From the NCBI RefSeq assembly GCF_918797525.1, contig NZ_OU963893.1, positions 3,534,001-3,598,000 on the forward strand: a stretch of DNA of 64,000 nt, written 5' to 3'. Position numbers and translations under genes: made by a program. This DNA comes from an unidentified bacterial endosymbiont. Lineage in GTDB: Bacteria > Pseudomonadota > Gammaproteobacteria > Enterobacterales > Enterobacteriaceae. Position 1 is the stretch's first letter, and each line of letters starts with the position of its first letter. Under the pieces are notes generated by a model. It ran no database searches, was not told the DNA's origin, and saw only the letters and a list, made by a program, of their open reading frames with translations. Of the stretch, positions 21,632 through 31,726 are shown piece after piece.

Positions 21632-22285
21632 ATGGATATTATTTCTGTCGCCCTGAAACGCCACTCGACTAAGGCGTTTGACGCAAGCAAAAAACTGACC
21701 GCTGAAGAAGCGGAAAAAATCAAAACCCTGCTGCAGTACAGTCCGTCCAGCACCAATTCACAGCCGTGGCATTTTATTGTGGCCAGTACCGAAGAGGGCA
21801 AAGCGCGCGTGGCAAAGTCTGCGGCGGGCACTTACGTGTTCAACGAACGTAAAATGCTGGATGCCTCGCACGTGGTGGTGTTCTGCGCGAAAACCGCAAT
21901 GGATGATGCATGGCTTGAGCGCGTGGTGGATCAGGAAGAGGCCGACGGCCGCTTCAATTCTCCTGAAGCGAAAGCTGCTAACCACAAAGGCCGCTGCTAC
22001 TTTGCCGATATGCACCGTGTGGACCTGAAAGATGACGACCAGTGGATGGCGAAACAGGTTTACCTGAACGTCGGTAACTTCCTGCTGGGCGTGGGTGCGA
22101 TGGGTCTGGACGCGGTACCCATTGAAGGCTTCGACGCCGCTATTCTCGACGAAGAGTTTGGCCTGAAAGAGAAAGGGTTTACCAGCCTGGTGGTGGTGCC
22201 CGTTGGCCATCACAGCGTGGAAGATTTCAACGCCACGTTGCCTAAATCTCGCCTGCCACTGAGCACAATTGTCACGGAGTGCTGA
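21632..22285 (+). CDS. nfsB: oxygen-insensitive NAD(P)H nitroreductase / dihydropteridine reductase NfsB
   Basis: This 217-aa cytoplasmic FMN flavoprotein reduces nitrofurans and nitroaromatics by two-electron steps; it is the same length as E. coli NfsB. Visible segments are [13 protein letters not shown] with the FMN-contacting [16 protein letters not shown] near residue 40, and [23 protein letters not shown] near 150. ATG 21632 follows CAGGAG. A marbox-like site upstream suggests activation by RamA, MarA, SoxS or Rob. Loss of NfsB contributes to nitrofurantoin resistance in enterics; here the gene is intact. Confidence 0.95.
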   Translation: MDIISVALKRHSTKAFDASKKLTAEEAEKIKTLLQYSPSSTNSQPWHFIVASTEEGKARVAKSAAGTYVFNERKMLDASHVVVFCAKTAMDDAWLERVVDQEEADGRFNSPEAKAANHKGRCYFADMHRVDLKDDDQWMAKQVYLNVGNFLLGVGAMGLDAVPIEGFDAAILDEEFGLKEKGFTSLVVVPVGHHSVEDFNATLPKSRLPLSTIVTEC

Positions 22286-22360
22286 GGAGAAGAGGAGCGC
22301 TCATCAGTTCCCCCTCAGCGAGTATGCAGCGCAGGAGTCGTTCTTATTAACGGATGCTGT

Positions 22361-23230
22361 TTATTTTGCCTGCTCCGCCAGCCATGTCAGCGCCTTTTCC
22401 CCCGGCGCATCCACCGGTAAATAGACTAACAGCCGCGAACCGTTACGGGGAGCGGAATACCAGTACATTTGCTGCAGGGTAAAATCCCCCAGTTCAGGAT
22501 GGCAGAATACCTTGAGCTGGTTCTCTACGCCGCGCACGTCGTTGCGCTGGCGCCACAGGGTTTCAAACTCCGCCGACACCGCAAAAAACCGCGCAAGTCT
22601 GGCTTCCCACAGTGGGTCGCCCCGGTGTTCGGCCATCGCCGCACGGAAATAGGAGACAAATATCGCCAGCGCGTCATCGCGTTTGCCGAGCCGTGACCGC
22701 CATGCCGGATGGGTGAGAAAGAGATAAATACAGTTGCGGTCTTCCGGTGGGATCGTATTGAAGTCAACGCCCATCAGATGCCCAAAACTGTCGTTCCACG
22801 CCACGATGTCAAAATTCGGTTTCTGGATGCTGGCAGGTTTTGGCATCAGAGTATCAAGCAAGCGACGCGTACCTTCGCTGGTCTCCTCGCAGCACACCGC
22901 CTGAGGCGCTTCGCCCGGCGGCAGTCCGGCCAGTACAAACAGGTGTCGTGCTTCGGTTGGAGTACATTGCAGCGCTTTTGCAACCGCGGCCATTACCGCG
23001 CCCGACGGATTCACATCCCTTCCCTGCTCAAGCCAGGTGTACCAGGTCACCCCCACATCGGCCAACATAGCCACCTCTTCACGCCGCAGGCCCGGTGTGC
23101 GGCGGCGACCGCTGCGCGGCAAACCTAAACGTTGCGGATCAAGACTTTCACGCCGTGCGCGTAAAAATGCACCGAGCTGTTTTCGCGTGTCATCCTGGCG
23201 TGAGGTGACGGGTTCCGACATCAAGGCCAT
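22361..23230 (-). CDS. XRE-family regulator with MmyB-type ligand domain
   Basis: The 289-aa protein has an N-terminal Xre/Cro helix-turn-helix (GLRREEVAMLADVGVTWYTWLEQGRDVNPS, about residues 47-77) and a C-terminal MmyB-like domain (NFDIVAWNDSFGHLMG near 141), a fold thought to bind fatty-acid-like ligands. ATG 23230 follows AGGGGGAAC. It is divergent from an MFS exporter with an inverted repeat between them, the standard layout for a local repressor. Confidence 0.85.
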   Translation of the reverse strand: MALMSEPVTSRQDDTRKQLGAFLRARRESLDPQRLGLPRSGRRRTPGLRREEVAMLADVGVTWYTWLEQGRDVNPSGAVMAAVAKALQCTPTEARHLFVLAGLPPGEAPQAVCCEETSEGTRRLLDTLMPKPASIQKPNFDIVAWNDSFGHLMGVDFNTIPPEDRNCIYLFLTHPAWRSRLGKRDDALAIFVSYFRAAMAEHRGDPLWEARLARFFAVSAEFETLWRQRNDVRGVENQLKVFCHPELGDFTLQQMYWYSAPRNGSRLLVYLPVDAPGEKALTWLAEQAK

Positions 23231-23254
23231 AGTTCCCCCTGCAGGGTAGTGCCA

Positions 23255-23280
23255 GTACCAGTATAAGCAAGAACTGGTAC
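23255..23280. promoter_or_regulatory. candidate operator between regulator and MFS gene
   Basis: A perfect 8-bp inverted repeat, GTACCAGT-N10-ACTGGTAC, lies centrally in the 107-bp gap of the divergent XRE and MFS genes. The spacing fits dimer binding on one DNA face and suggests joint repression. Confidence 0.55.
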
Positions 23281-23337
23281 CCGTTTATGAGATAGACGAT
23301 GCTACGTCCATCCGCGGTTTGACGCAATGGAGTTACC

Positions 23338-24774
23338 ATGAATACGTCAGTTGTTTCACCGGGTCGCGCAGGCCTGATACTACTCTTAACCGGACAGATG
23401 CTGCCGCTGATTGATACCTCAATCACTAACGTCGCCCTGAACTCCATCACCCACTCGTTACAGGCCACCGCCACTGAGCTGGAGCTGATTGTCGCCCTCT
23501 ACGGCGTAGCTTTCGCCGTCTGTCTGGCGCCAGGCAGCAAGCTGGGGGATAACCTCGGCCGCCGCCGTCTGTTCATGTGGGGCGTGGCAGGCTTTGGCCT
23601 GGCCTCGCTGCTGTGCGGTATGGCGGGCAACATTGCGCAGTTGCTGGCAGCACGCATTGTGCAGGGAGCGGGCGCGGCGCTAATCGTGCCGCAAATTCTC
23701 GCTACGTTGCATGTGACGTTGAAAGGATCGGCGCATGCCAAAGCCCTCAGTCTGTTTGGCGGTATCGGCGGCATTGCATTTATCGTCGGGCAAATGGGCG
23801 GCGGCTGGCTGGTGTCGGCAGATATCGCCGGGTTGGGCTGGCGTAATGCTTTCTTTATCAATGTGCCCGTCTGTTTGCTGGTGCTGGCGTTATGCCGCCG
23901 TTATGTGCCGGAAACCCGCCGCGAGACGCCGTCGCGCATCGACTGGACGGGAACCCTCTTACTGGCGCTCCTTCTCTGTTGCTTGTTATTCCCGATGGCG
24001 CTTGGCCCGCAGTGGCACTGGTCCTGGCCGCTTAAGGCCGCGCTGATTGGCACTCTCCCGCTGGGATATCTGATGATATTGAATGCGCGTAAAAAAGAGC
24101 GTGAAGATGCACATCCGCTGATCCCGCTGCGTCTGCTTCAACTCAACAGTATCCGTTTTGGCATTTTGATTGCGATGCTTTTCTTCAGCGTCTGGTCCGG
24201 ATTTATGTTCTGCATGGCGTTAACTATGCAAACCGGGCTGGGAATGGCGCCGTGGCAATCGGGGAACAGCTTTATCGCGTTGGGGGTAACCTATTTTATC
24301 TCTGCATGGTTTGCGCCACGTCTGATCGCCCGTTACAGCACCAGCACGATCCTGCTGACCGGGCTGTCGATCCAGATGGTCGGCCTGCTGGCGCTGATTG
24401 CCACCTTTAAACACTGGGGGATGCACAACACCGCGCTCACGCTCGCACCAGCGACCGGGCTTATCGGTTATGGGCAGGCGTTGATAGTGAACAGTTTTTA
24501 CCGCATCGGAATGCGTGATATTCAACCTGATGACGCGGGAGCGGCAAGCGCCATTCTGAGCACATTGCAACAGGCCGCACTGGGGCTTGGCCCGGCCATG
24601 TTTGGCGCGATTTTGCTGCACGCGCTGCAGAATCATCACGGGGATTACACCCAGGCGGTCAATATCTTTCTTATAGTGGAAACCGCCATGATGCTGGCGC
24701 TGGCGCTGGCCACGTTACGTATGCGTCAGCATCTGCGCTTACCGGTGGTAAAGACCTGTCAGGCGGTTAAATAG
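23338..24774 (+). CDS. MFS drug exporter, DHA2 (14-helix) type
   Basis: This 478-aa inner-membrane proton antiporter of the EmrB/QacA branch has about 14 hydrophobic segments. Motif D1-like [14 protein letters not shown] lies near residue 22, motif [15 protein letters not shown] near 62-75, and the motif C region around [12 protein letters not shown] near 110. It begins at ATG 23338 after ATGGAG. Control by the divergent XRE protein is likely. The substrate cannot be read from sequence. Confidence 0.88.
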   Translation: MNTSVVSPGRAGLILLLTGQMLPLIDTSITNVALNSITHSLQATATELELIVALYGVAFAVCLAPGSKLGDNLGRRRLFMWGVAGFGLASLLCGMAGNIAQLLAARIVQGAGAALIVPQILATLHVTLKGSAHAKALSLFGGIGGIAFIVGQMGGGWLVSADIAGLGWRNAFFINVPVCLLVLALCRRYVPETRRETPSRIDWTGTLLLALLLCCLLFPMALGPQWHWSWPLKAALIGTLPLGYLMILNARKKEREDAHPLIPLRLLQLNSIRFGILIAMLFFSVWSGFMFCMALTMQTGLGMAPWQSGNSFIALGVTYFISAWFAPRLIARYSTSTILLTGLSIQMVGLLALIATFKHWGMHNTALTLAPATGLIGYGQALIVNSFYRIGMRDIQPDDAGAASAILSTLQQAALGLGPAMFGAILLHALQNHHGDYTQAVNIFLIVETAMMLALALATLRMRQHLRLPVVKTCQAVK

Positions 24775-24839
24775 CCACACGAATTTGCATAATACTTCTG
24801 CAGCCGCCATTATGGGGCTGCATCAATAAAGGAGACATT

Positions 24840-26084
24840 ATGCAGGAATTAATTGCTCAGGTTGAAGAGTTAGGCATTGAAATTAATCACACTACTTCAT
24901 TAGTGATTATCTTTGGTATTATTTTTCTTACCGCCATCATCGTCCATTTTATTCTTCACAAACTGGTACTGCGAGCCTTTGAAAAGCGCGCGCAGGCCAG
25001 CAGCCATTTATGGTTGCAAATCATTACTCAGAATAAGTTATTTCACCGTCTGGCCTTTACCCTGCAGGGGATAATCGTCAATGTTCAGGCGGTGCTGTGG
25101 CTGCAAAAAGGCAGCGAAGCGGCAGAAATACTGACCACCTGCGCGAAGCTGTGGGTGATGGTCTACGCCCTTCTCGCCTTCTTCTCGCTGCTGGACGTAA
25201 TTTTCAATCTGTCGCAAAAAATGGCGACAGCCTCCCAGCTGCCGCTGAAAGGGATATTTCAGGGCATCAAGCTAGTGAGCGCAATTCTGGTGGGGATTTT
25301 AATTATCTCCCTGCTGATTGGTCAGTCCCCGGCGATTTTAATAAGCGGCCTGGGGGCAATGGCCGCGGTACTGATGCTAGTGTTCAAAGACCCGATACTG
25401 GGACTTGTGGCGGGTATCCAGCTTTCGGCTAACGACATGCTGAAGCTTGGCGACTGGCTGGAGATGCCGAAATACGGCGCCAACGGCACGGTAACTGATA
25501 TCGGCCTGACCACCGTTAAGGTGCGCAATTTTGATAATACTATCACCACTATTCCAACGTGGGCGCTGGTGTCAGATGCCTTTATCAACTGGAGCGGAAT
25601 GTCGGCTTCCGGCGGTCGTCGCATTAAGCGCAGCCTGAATATCGATACCACCAGCATTCATTTCCTCGACGAGCAGGAGCAACAGCACCTGATCCAGGCA
25701 AAATTGCTTAAGCCGTATATGGCGGCGCGACATGAGGAGATTAACCTGTGGAATCAGGAGAATGGAGAAGGTCAATCGGTCCTGAACCTGCGCAAGATGA
25801 CCAATATTGGCACCTTCCGCGCCTACCTGAATGAATATTTACGTAACCATCCGCACATTCGTAACGATATGACCTTAATGGTGCGCCAGCTGGCGCCGGA
25901 GGCCAACGGTCTGCCGATTGAAATATATGCTTTTACCAACACGGTGGTCTGGGCGGAATATGAGGCGATACAGGCCGATATCTTCGACCATATTTTCGCG
26001 GTGGTGGATGAGTTTGGTCTGCGGATCCATCAGTCGCCGACAGGAAATGATATTCGCTCCCTGACCAGCACAATGGCGAAATAA
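24840..26084 (+). CDS. ybdG: miniconductance mechanosensitive channel YbdG (MscM)
   Basis: This MscS-superfamily inner-membrane channel relieves osmotic downshock; at 414 aa it matches the E. coli length. Several hydrophobic helices fill residues 15-175. The pore-lining helix region [29 protein letters not shown] is followed by the MscS beta domain ([29 protein letters not shown], near residue 205) and the cytoplasmic alpha/beta domain. ATG 24840 follows AAAGGAGA. It keeps its E. coli position between nfsB and pheP apart from the inserted regulator-exporter pair. Confidence 0.93.
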   Translation: MQELIAQVEELGIEINHTTSLVIIFGIIFLTAIIVHFILHKLVLRAFEKRAQASSHLWLQIITQNKLFHRLAFTLQGIIVNVQAVLWLQKGSEAAEILTTCAKLWVMVYALLAFFSLLDVIFNLSQKMATASQLPLKGIFQGIKLVSAILVGILIISLLIGQSPAILISGLGAMAAVLMLVFKDPILGLVAGIQLSANDMLKLGDWLEMPKYGANGTVTDIGLTTVKVRNFDNTITTIPTWALVSDAFINWSGMSASGGRRIKRSLNIDTTSIHFLDEQEQQHLIQAKLLKPYMAARHEEINLWNQENGEGQSVLNLRKMTNIGTFRAYLNEYLRNHPHIRNDMTLMVRQLAPEANGLPIEIYAFTNTVVWAEYEAIQADIFDHIFAVVDEFGLRIHQSPTGNDIRSLTSTMAK

Positions 26085-26090
26085 TCAGGT

Positions 26091-26116
26091 ACTGGCGCGG
26101 GAAATAAAGCGCCAGT
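26091..26116. repeat. 8-bp inverted repeat between convergent ybdG and pheP
   Basis: ACTGGCGC (26091-26098) and GCGCCAGT (26109-26116) pair across a 10-base loop. There is no proper T-run on either side, so it is at best a weak bidirectional terminator. Confidence 0.35.
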
Positions 26117-26156
26117 CCATCATCACCCTTTCCGTAGGGGCCGCCGGGTTGTCGAT

Positions 26157-27542
26157 TTACCTTCGGGACAATTTAAACGCCACAAACAGGAACACTACCC
26201 ACACTGGCAGCAGCATGGCGGAAAGGCGCATCTCATCCATGGCGCACATCAGCACTAGGATCATCCCCAGGAAAGCGATGCAGAGATAGTTCCCCGCCGG
26301 ATACAGCAGCGCTTTAAACTGCGTCTCACGCCCTTTGCGACGCATAGCGGCACGAAAGCGCAGGTGCGCCAGGCAAATCATTATCCAGTTCAGCAACAGC
26401 GTGGCAACCACCAGCGCCATCAGCAGACCAAACGCCTCTTTCGGCAACAGGTAGTTGATCAGCACCACCAGCGACGTGATAGCCCCGGAAAGTAATAATG
26501 AATTCACCGGCACGCTGCGACGGCTGACGCGGGTCAAGAATTTAGGGGCATTGCCCTGCACGGAGAGCCCAAACAACATGCGGCTGTTAGAGTACACGCC
26601 GCTGTTATAGACCGACAGAGATGCCACCAGGATGACAAAGTTCAACGCAGAAGCCACCACGTTACTGTTAAGATCGTGGAAAATCATCACGAACGGGCTG
26701 CTGTCGGATTTCACTTGCACCCAGGGATAGAGCGCCAGTAATACCACCAGGGAACCGATATAGAACAGCAGAATGCGGTAAACCACCTGGTTGACCGCTT
26801 TGGGAATGCTTTTATGCGGATCGCGCGCTTCAGCGGCGGTGATACCAATCAACTCCAGCCCGCCGAAGGAGAACATAATCACCGCCAGGGAGAGGATCAG
26901 TCCTTTCCAGCCCGTCGCCAGAAAACCGCCGTGCTGCCACAGGTTATCAATCGTGGCGCGTTCGCCGCCGTGACCGGAAAACAGCAGCCAGATGCCAAAG
27001 CCGATCATGCCGATAATCGCCAGCACCTTGATAAGCGCAAACCAGAACTCCGTTTCACCGTACAGGCGCACGTTCACGAGGTTAACAGCGTTGATAATGA
27101 TGAAGAACGCCGCCGCCCAGATCCACGTCGGCACGCCCGTAAACCAGTACTGCATATAAATGCCTGCCGCGGTTAGCTCCGCCATCCCGACCAGCACGAA
27201 CATCACCCAGTAGTTCCAGCCAGAGAGGAACCCGGCAAACGGGCCCCAGTATTTATACGCAAAATGCGCGAACGAGCCAGACACCGGCTCTTCTACCACC
27301 ATCTCGCCGAGCTGGCGCATGATGAGGAAGGCGACAACCCCGGCGATACCGTAACCCAGCAGAACCGCCGGGCCAGCCATCTGTATAGCGGGGCCGATGC
27401 CAAGGAACAGCCCGGTACCGATAGCGCCGCCGAGGGCAATTAACTGAATATGTCGATTTTGCAAACCACGTTGCAGCGCCGGGATCTGTTCCGACGAGGC
27501 CTCAGGGCTAACCTTGCCCGAAGCGGATGACGCGTCTTTCAC
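26157..27542 (-). CDS. pheP: phenylalanine-specific permease PheP
   Basis: This amino-acid/proton symporter of the APC superfamily has 461 aa and 12 helices, nearly identical to remembered E. coli PheP (458 aa). The glycine-rich first helix (LIALGGAIGTGLFLG, near residue 36) and the EEPVSGSFAHFAYKYWGPFAGF segment are family signatures. Only the first 25 residues and the extreme C-terminus differ clearly from E. coli. Start is GTG 27542 with GGGG seven bases upstream. It is convergent with ybdG as in E. coli. No TyrR box was found in the short upstream gap. Confidence 0.95.
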   Translation of the reverse strand: MKDASSASGKVSPEASSEQIPALQRGLQNRHIQLIALGGAIGTGLFLGIGPAIQMAGPAVLLGYGIAGVVAFLIMRQLGEMVVEEPVSGSFAHFAYKYWGPFAGFLSGWNYWVMFVLVGMAELTAAGIYMQYWFTGVPTWIWAAAFFIIINAVNLVNVRLYGETEFWFALIKVLAIIGMIGFGIWLLFSGHGGERATIDNLWQHGGFLATGWKGLILSLAVIMFSFGGLELIGITAAEARDPHKSIPKAVNQVVYRILLFYIGSLVVLLALYPWVQVKSDSSPFVMIFHDLNSNVVASALNFVILVASLSVYNSGVYSNSRMLFGLSVQGNAPKFLTRVSRRSVPVNSLLLSGAITSLVVLINYLLPKEAFGLLMALVVATLLLNWIMICLAHLRFRAAMRRKGRETQFKALLYPAGNYLCIAFLGMILVLMCAMDEMRLSAMLLPVWVVFLFVAFKLSRR

Positions 27543-27646
27543 GTCCTACCCCTGTCTCTTTTTTAGAAGGGGCACGTTTTAACACTTCATGCTGGAAGGA
27601 GCAAGGGATTGGGGCATCCTTGCCCCGGATAACGAAAGTGGAACGC

Positions 27647-29833
27647 TTAGAACGCGTAGCCAACCGAAACCTTGAAGGTCCGTGGTTCGCCCTGAGTAAC
27701 GTAGGTGCCGGAATCATCCACGCTTGCCCAATAGTTTTCATTGGTCACGTTGTCGATGCCTGCACGTACGGTCATTTGGTTTTCATTATGATTTACCGCG
27801 AAGCGATAACGCATGCCCAGATCCAGCGTCGTGTAGCTGTCCAGCTTTTTGGTGTTCGCCAGGTCAGCATACTGGGTACCGGAGTGGTTTACGCGCGCGG
27901 TGGCGGTGAGGCCCTCAATCGGTTTGATGTCATACTCCGCGCCGAGCACGGCATAAAAGTTCGGGGTGCCGATGGCGTCGTTACCCTGGTTCAGGCCGTT
28001 GTTGGTTTTCGTCAGTTCCGCCTGCAGCCAGGTGGCGCTGGCGTTCAGACGCATACCCAGCATCGGCTCGCCGAAGACGTTAAGTTCAACGCCGCGGTTA
28101 CGCTGCTCGGCATCCAGACCATAGCGTTTGGTCACGCTGTCGAGAATAGCCGACGGCATTTTAATTTCGAACAGCGCCAGGGACCCGCCCACGCGGCCAA
28201 AGTCGGCCTTCACGCCCACTTCATTCTGTTTAGAGTGAACGATACCGGTGCTCTGACCGTAGTTGCTGGCGCTGTCAGGCGCGGTTTTGCCTGGCTGCAG
28301 CGCTTCGGTGTGGTTAGCGTAGACCGAGATCTCATCCCAGGGTTTGTAGACCACGCCATAGGTTGGCATCCAGCGGCTACCATCGAAACCATCTGCGGCA
28401 TTTTCCGCCCCGGTGATTTTGTTGTAGCCGCGGATCACTACTTTCTGATGACGCGCCCCGGCGGTGAACAGCAGTTTATCGTCGAGTACCCCAAGCGTAT
28501 CGCTCAGCAGCCAGCCCTGAGTGCGAGTGCGCCCGCTGGTCAGCGGATCGCTGTAGTTACCGCCCGAACCGTTGAAGTTAGAGCTGTCCGGCATCGCAAC
28601 GCCGGTGTTGTGGTAAATATTCGTGGTCGGGTTGTCTGCCGCCGCCGACATTTTCCACCCAATTTTCTCGTTTTTACTCATCGCGGAGTAACCGACGTTT
28701 ACCTTGTGCGACACGAAGCCGGTATCAAAGTTACCGCGAATCCCTGCCATTCCGCTGACGGAGTCGCTAATGCGGTTTGTATCCAGACGGCTGACCGTCG
28801 CCTCACCGCTCTTATCCAAAAGCTTCGGCGCGCTGTAGATCCCTTCCTCATGCGCGTGCTGTGCGCCAAGGCCAGTATAGGCAGTCCAGCTATCGGTGAT
28901 GTCGTACTCGCTGCGCCACATCCCAAATTCGTTTTCGATATTACTGTAGGCCCATTTCTGCGAGAAGTTGCGATCGTTTTTCGGCGGTTCCGGGACAAAA
29001 TCCACCGCCGAGATATTGACGCTGGTTGGGCTGCCGTGGAAGGTTTTCTTCTGATAACCCACATCCACGGAAGTGCGGAAGTTGTCACCTTTGTAATCCA
29101 GACCGGTAGAGAGCAGCGTGGTGCGGCGACGATCGTTCGCTACGCCGGTTTCGCCTTCACGATGGACAAGGTTCACGCGCGCGCCAAACTGATCGTTGTC
29201 GCCAAAGCGACGGCCCGCATCCAGCGTGGTACCAATCCGGGAATCGGAGGTGTAATCGACGCCAACTTTCGCCTGCGGGATTTCACCCGCGTGTTTTGGC
29301 TCAAGGTTGATCATTCCGCCCACGCCCGAGCTGGCCGCGCCGTTCATCAGGGAGTTTGCCCCTTTGAAGATCTCAATGCGTTCAACCATCTGCGCATCTA
29401 TCACCTGACGCGGCAGCACGCCCGAAAGCCCGCCAAAGGTCATGTCGTCACCGTCAAACTTCAGACCACGGATACGGAAGGTTTCCGCGCTGTTACCGTA
29501 ACCCTGAACGAACTGTACGCCCGCGTCGTTGGCGACGACATCAGCAATGGTTTTCGCCTGCTGATCTTCAACCAGCTTCGAGGTGTAGCTTATGATATTG
29601 AACGGCACATCCATCGCGTTTTGCTGACCGAGCATCCCCATGCGGCCACCGTTAGCAACCTGACCGTCGAGGAACGCCGGAACCAGGCTATCGCCGCCCG
29701 GTTTAAAATCACTGGCGGGTGTGGCTGTTACAATAAGGGTATCCTCTTTTTTAGCCTCCGCCGCGAAGGCGGTATATGTCGCCGCGCTAATGGCAAGCGC
29801 CAGCAGCGTTTTATGCATTTTGGTGTTGTTCAT
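27647..29833 (-). CDS. TonB-dependent siderophore receptor (ferrichrome/FcuA-like)
   Basis: This outer-membrane beta-barrel imports a ferric siderophore using TonB energy. It has a signal peptide (residues 1-24, ending TAFA), a TonB-box-like start (EDTLIVTATP), a plug domain (about residues 50-170, with FRIRGLKFDGDDMTFGG and VERIEIFKGANSLMNG), and a 22-strand-size barrel ending in Phe (VSVGYAF). At 728 aa it fits the group of hydroxamate-type receptors including FcuA and FhuE-like proteins; the ligand cannot be fixed by eye. ATG 29833 is chosen for the signal peptide. It is 52 bp downstream of the YncE-like lipoprotein gene, likely one operon. Confidence 0.88.
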   Translation of the reverse strand: MNNTKMHKTLLALAISAATYTAFAAEAKKEDTLIVTATPASDFKPGGDSLVPAFLDGQVANGGRMGMLGQQNAMDVPFNIISYTSKLVEDQQAKTIADVVANDAGVQFVQGYGNSAETFRIRGLKFDGDDMTFGGLSGVLPRQVIDAQMVERIEIFKGANSLMNGAASSGVGGMINLEPKHAGEIPQAKVGVDYTSDSRIGTTLDAGRRFGDNDQFGARVNLVHREGETGVANDRRRTTLLSTGLDYKGDNFRTSVDVGYQKKTFHGSPTSVNISAVDFVPEPPKNDRNFSQKWAYSNIENEFGMWRSEYDITDSWTAYTGLGAQHAHEEGIYSAPKLLDKSGEATVSRLDTNRISDSVSGMAGIRGNFDTGFVSHKVNVGYSAMSKNEKIGWKMSAAADNPTTNIYHNTGVAMPDSSNFNGSGGNYSDPLTSGRTRTQGWLLSDTLGVLDDKLLFTAGARHQKVVIRGYNKITGAENAADGFDGSRWMPTYGVVYKPWDEISVYANHTEALQPGKTAPDSASNYGQSTGIVHSKQNEVGVKADFGRVGGSLALFEIKMPSAILDSVTKRYGLDAEQRNRGVELNVFGEPMLGMRLNASATWLQAELTKTNNGLNQGNDAIGTPNFYAVLGAEYDIKPIEGLTATARVNHSGTQYADLANTKKLDSYTTLDLGMRYRFAVNHNENQMTVRAGIDNVTNENYWASVDDSGTYVTQGEPRTFKVSVGYAF

Positions 29834-29885
29834 AAATGACTCATTAAAGTGCGCGCAAAAATGGTCCGTCACCGGGCCTTAGAAT

Positions 29886-30965
29886 TTAGTTTAGTGCGAT
29901 GCGAACAACGCTGTCCGGCCCGTTCGTCGAGTGGTCTTTATTGAAGGGCTGTTTAACGGTGACGTAGAGCGTCTGACCGTCCGCCGACAGCAGCAGGCTG
30001 TTCGGATTCGGTGGCAGATCCCAGGATTGTTTAACGGCATATGTGGTGGCATCAAGGCTCAGCAGTTTTCCACTTTCGCGCTGGGTAATGTACAGTTCGT
30101 TGCGCCTGGCGTTGAATTTCACCGCCAGCGAGTCGCCCACGTCCAGCAGTTTGATCACGTCACCGGTGTGAATATTCAGCACCAGCGTGGTTTTAGCTTT
30201 GGAATTGTCGGTAACGAACAGGCGGCCTGTCGCCGTGTCTTCCGCCAGATTCAGCAGCAGCGCAGGTTTGTCGCCCAGCGGCTTCCAGCGTTTTTCGATT
30301 TTGTTGGTGTGCGGATTGACAACCAGGATTTCGCCCCCCCCGTTGGCGGCATACAGGCGATCGGTTTGTTCAGACCACAGTAGCCCGGTCACCCACTGCC
30401 CGGCATTTTTGATGGTTTTCTTCAGCTTCAGCGTTTTTGCATCGACTACCCATATCACGCCAGGATCGCCCACGCCGCCTACGTACAGCGTTCCTTCATG
30501 CAGCAGAATTTCACGCGCACCAAACGGGAAACCCTCTTTGTTGCGCTCGGTGAACATCAGGCGTTTTATGATTTTGCCGTCTGCCGTATTGAAGGCGCCG
30601 ATACCACCGTCAAGGGAATGCGTGACGTAAAGCGTTTGTCCATCAGGGGAGATAGCCAGTGCGAAATTTTTCAGATCGGTATGGCTGCGGCCTATCGTTT
30701 TCAGGGTTGCGGGATCGAGTTTGTAAATCACCCCGCCCTGCACGTCCTTGAAGCCTTCAGCGCTGGCGACAAACAGCGCATCGCCCTTCGGATTGAGCAC
30801 CATTTCGTACAAACCATCGGCAAGTTCGCGCTTGATTACGTCCGTTTCAGCCGGGGCAGTGATGGTCTTCCGGGCCGCCGGAGCCGAAGTCGCGGTCTGC
30901 TGGACAGCACAGCCGGAAAGTGAAGCAGCGATAAGCAGTGCCAGCGCAGACATTTTTTTGGTCAT
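29886..30965 (-). CDS. YncE-like beta-propeller lipoprotein
   Basis: The 359-aa protein has a lipoprotein signal (lipobox LSGC near residue 19) and repeated YncE-type propeller blades (SPDGQTLYVTHSLDGGIGAF, LYVGGVGDPGVIWVV, SADGQTLYVTV). E. coli YncE is a soluble periplasmic propeller beside the TonB receptor yncD and is Fur-controlled; here a lipid-anchored version precedes a TonB receptor in the same operon, so a role in ferric-siderophore uptake is inferred. ATG 30965, eight bases after AAGGA, is preferred over the ATG at 30974. Confidence 0.82.
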   Translation of the reverse strand: MTKKMSALALLIAASLSGCAVQQTATSAPAARKTITAPAETDVIKRELADGLYEMVLNPKGDALFVASAEGFKDVQGGVIYKLDPATLKTIGRSHTDLKNFALAISPDGQTLYVTHSLDGGIGAFNTADGKIIKRLMFTERNKEGFPFGAREILLHEGTLYVGGVGDPGVIWVVDAKTLKLKKTIKNAGQWVTGLLWSEQTDRLYAANGGGEILVVNPHTNKIEKRWKPLGDKPALLLNLAEDTATGRLFVTDNSKAKTTLVLNIHTGDVIKLLDVGDSLAVKFNARRNELYITQRESGKLLSLDATTYAVKQSWDLPPNPNSLLLSADGQTLYVTVKQPFNKDHSTNGPDSVVRIALN

Positions 30966-31147
30966 CAGGAACATCCTTTACCGTTCAAAGAGAGTCAGGC
31001 GGGGATCTGCGTCGCACGGGGTGCGATTATGATTATGTTGGCAGGCTGTAAGGCCCGAGCAGGATCCACCGTTATACTCAGTGTTCCATGTGAGATCTGC
31101 TCACTGTTAATGCGGAAAATGTCCGTCAATGCCCGCAAACACTAAAG

Positions 31148-31171
31148 AGAATGAGAACTATACTCATTATA
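31148..31171 (-). promoter_or_regulatory. possible Fur site upstream of the lipoprotein-receptor operon
   Basis: AATGAG-N7-CTCATT (31150-31155 and 31163-31168) within a GAGAATGAGAAC context resembles one half of a Fur box. It lies 185 bp before the lipoprotein start, further than usual, so the claim is tentative. Confidence 0.35.
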
Positions 31172-31478
31172 CTTTTGCAATCAAGTGTAAACAGGCGTTT
31201 CTGTATAAAAAAAGCGGCAGGAAGGAATGCCATTTTTGACGTTGCTGCAGGCTTGGTACGTTATACTTTTCTTTAAACTTAATTTTATTTTTCAACCACC
31301 AGTTTATTTTCCCCTTATCCGTTAAAGGAAAGCTCTTAACTAAAACATCACTATAGTTATTTCTGTGATGAACGGCGACAACCTCCACCGAACGCAGAGA
31401 CAGCCAAAGCCTGCTACCAGGTAGCACACAACCAGCCAGAAACAGCAGAGCAATAGCTTTCTTGCTTTTCACTCTCAT
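31167..31478 (-). pseudogene. DUF943 family protein, 3' part lost
   Basis: The first 75 residues read as a DUF943 protein: basic start, one membrane anchor, then LWLSLRSVEVVAVHHRNNYS, the VLVKSFPLTDKGKINWWL core and KEKYNVP. After that the reading changes to low-similarity residues (SLQQRQKWH), while another frame continues as KPAATSKM. The usual DUF943 length is about 150 aa, so the gene is frameshifted and truncated. DUF943 genes are often found next to DUF3289 genes, as here, possibly as immunity partners. Confidence 0.65.
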
Positions 31479-31726
31479 TTTCTGGTTCCTGAGAATTCAA
31501 TGGTGGTTTCCATATTGGCCATAAATGGCTTAAAACTAAACTGACTGTAACGCTGGAGCAAAGACCAGATACGGAAAAATCGGAACTGGCTAAATTTAAA
31601 TTTTGATGTATCGTCACTGTCCAGCCCAAAGTGATCCTGAACTTTATAACGAACCACAGCCCGGAAACGATCATTATCAATCTGTAGTGATTTTATAGCG
31701 ATATTGGCGTAGCGCTGAATGATACC
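31475..31726 (-). pseudogene. C-terminal remnant of a DUF3289 protein
   Basis: The open frame, with no start, reads as the end of a DUF3289 domain: FRAVVRYKVQDHFGLDSDD, RFFRIWSLLQRYSQFSFKPF and METTIEFSG. The N-terminal part is missing; the frame breaks at a TGA (31727-31729) where integrase sequence begins on the other strand. Its stop overlaps the DUF943 start by 4 bp, which is the expected operon order. DUF3289 occurs at the C-termini of suspected secreted effectors. Confidence 0.6.

Noticed and set aside
26091..26116. Rho-independent terminator between ybdG and pheP
   Set aside because: The hairpin is clear but no T-run follows on either strand, so it was listed only as an inverted repeat.
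27598..27615. 18-bp sequence GGAGCAAGGGATTGGGGC shared with 43612-43629 inside the MITE
   Set aside because: An 18-base match between two sites of a 64-kb window has a chance of several percent, and the flanks show no further identity or element ends. It is not used as evidence for another copy.
27527..29839. 770-codon open frame on the plus strand across the TonB receptor gene
   Set aside because: It is antisense to a clear receptor gene, has no domain and no ribosome site. Long antisense frames are expected over GC-rich genes.
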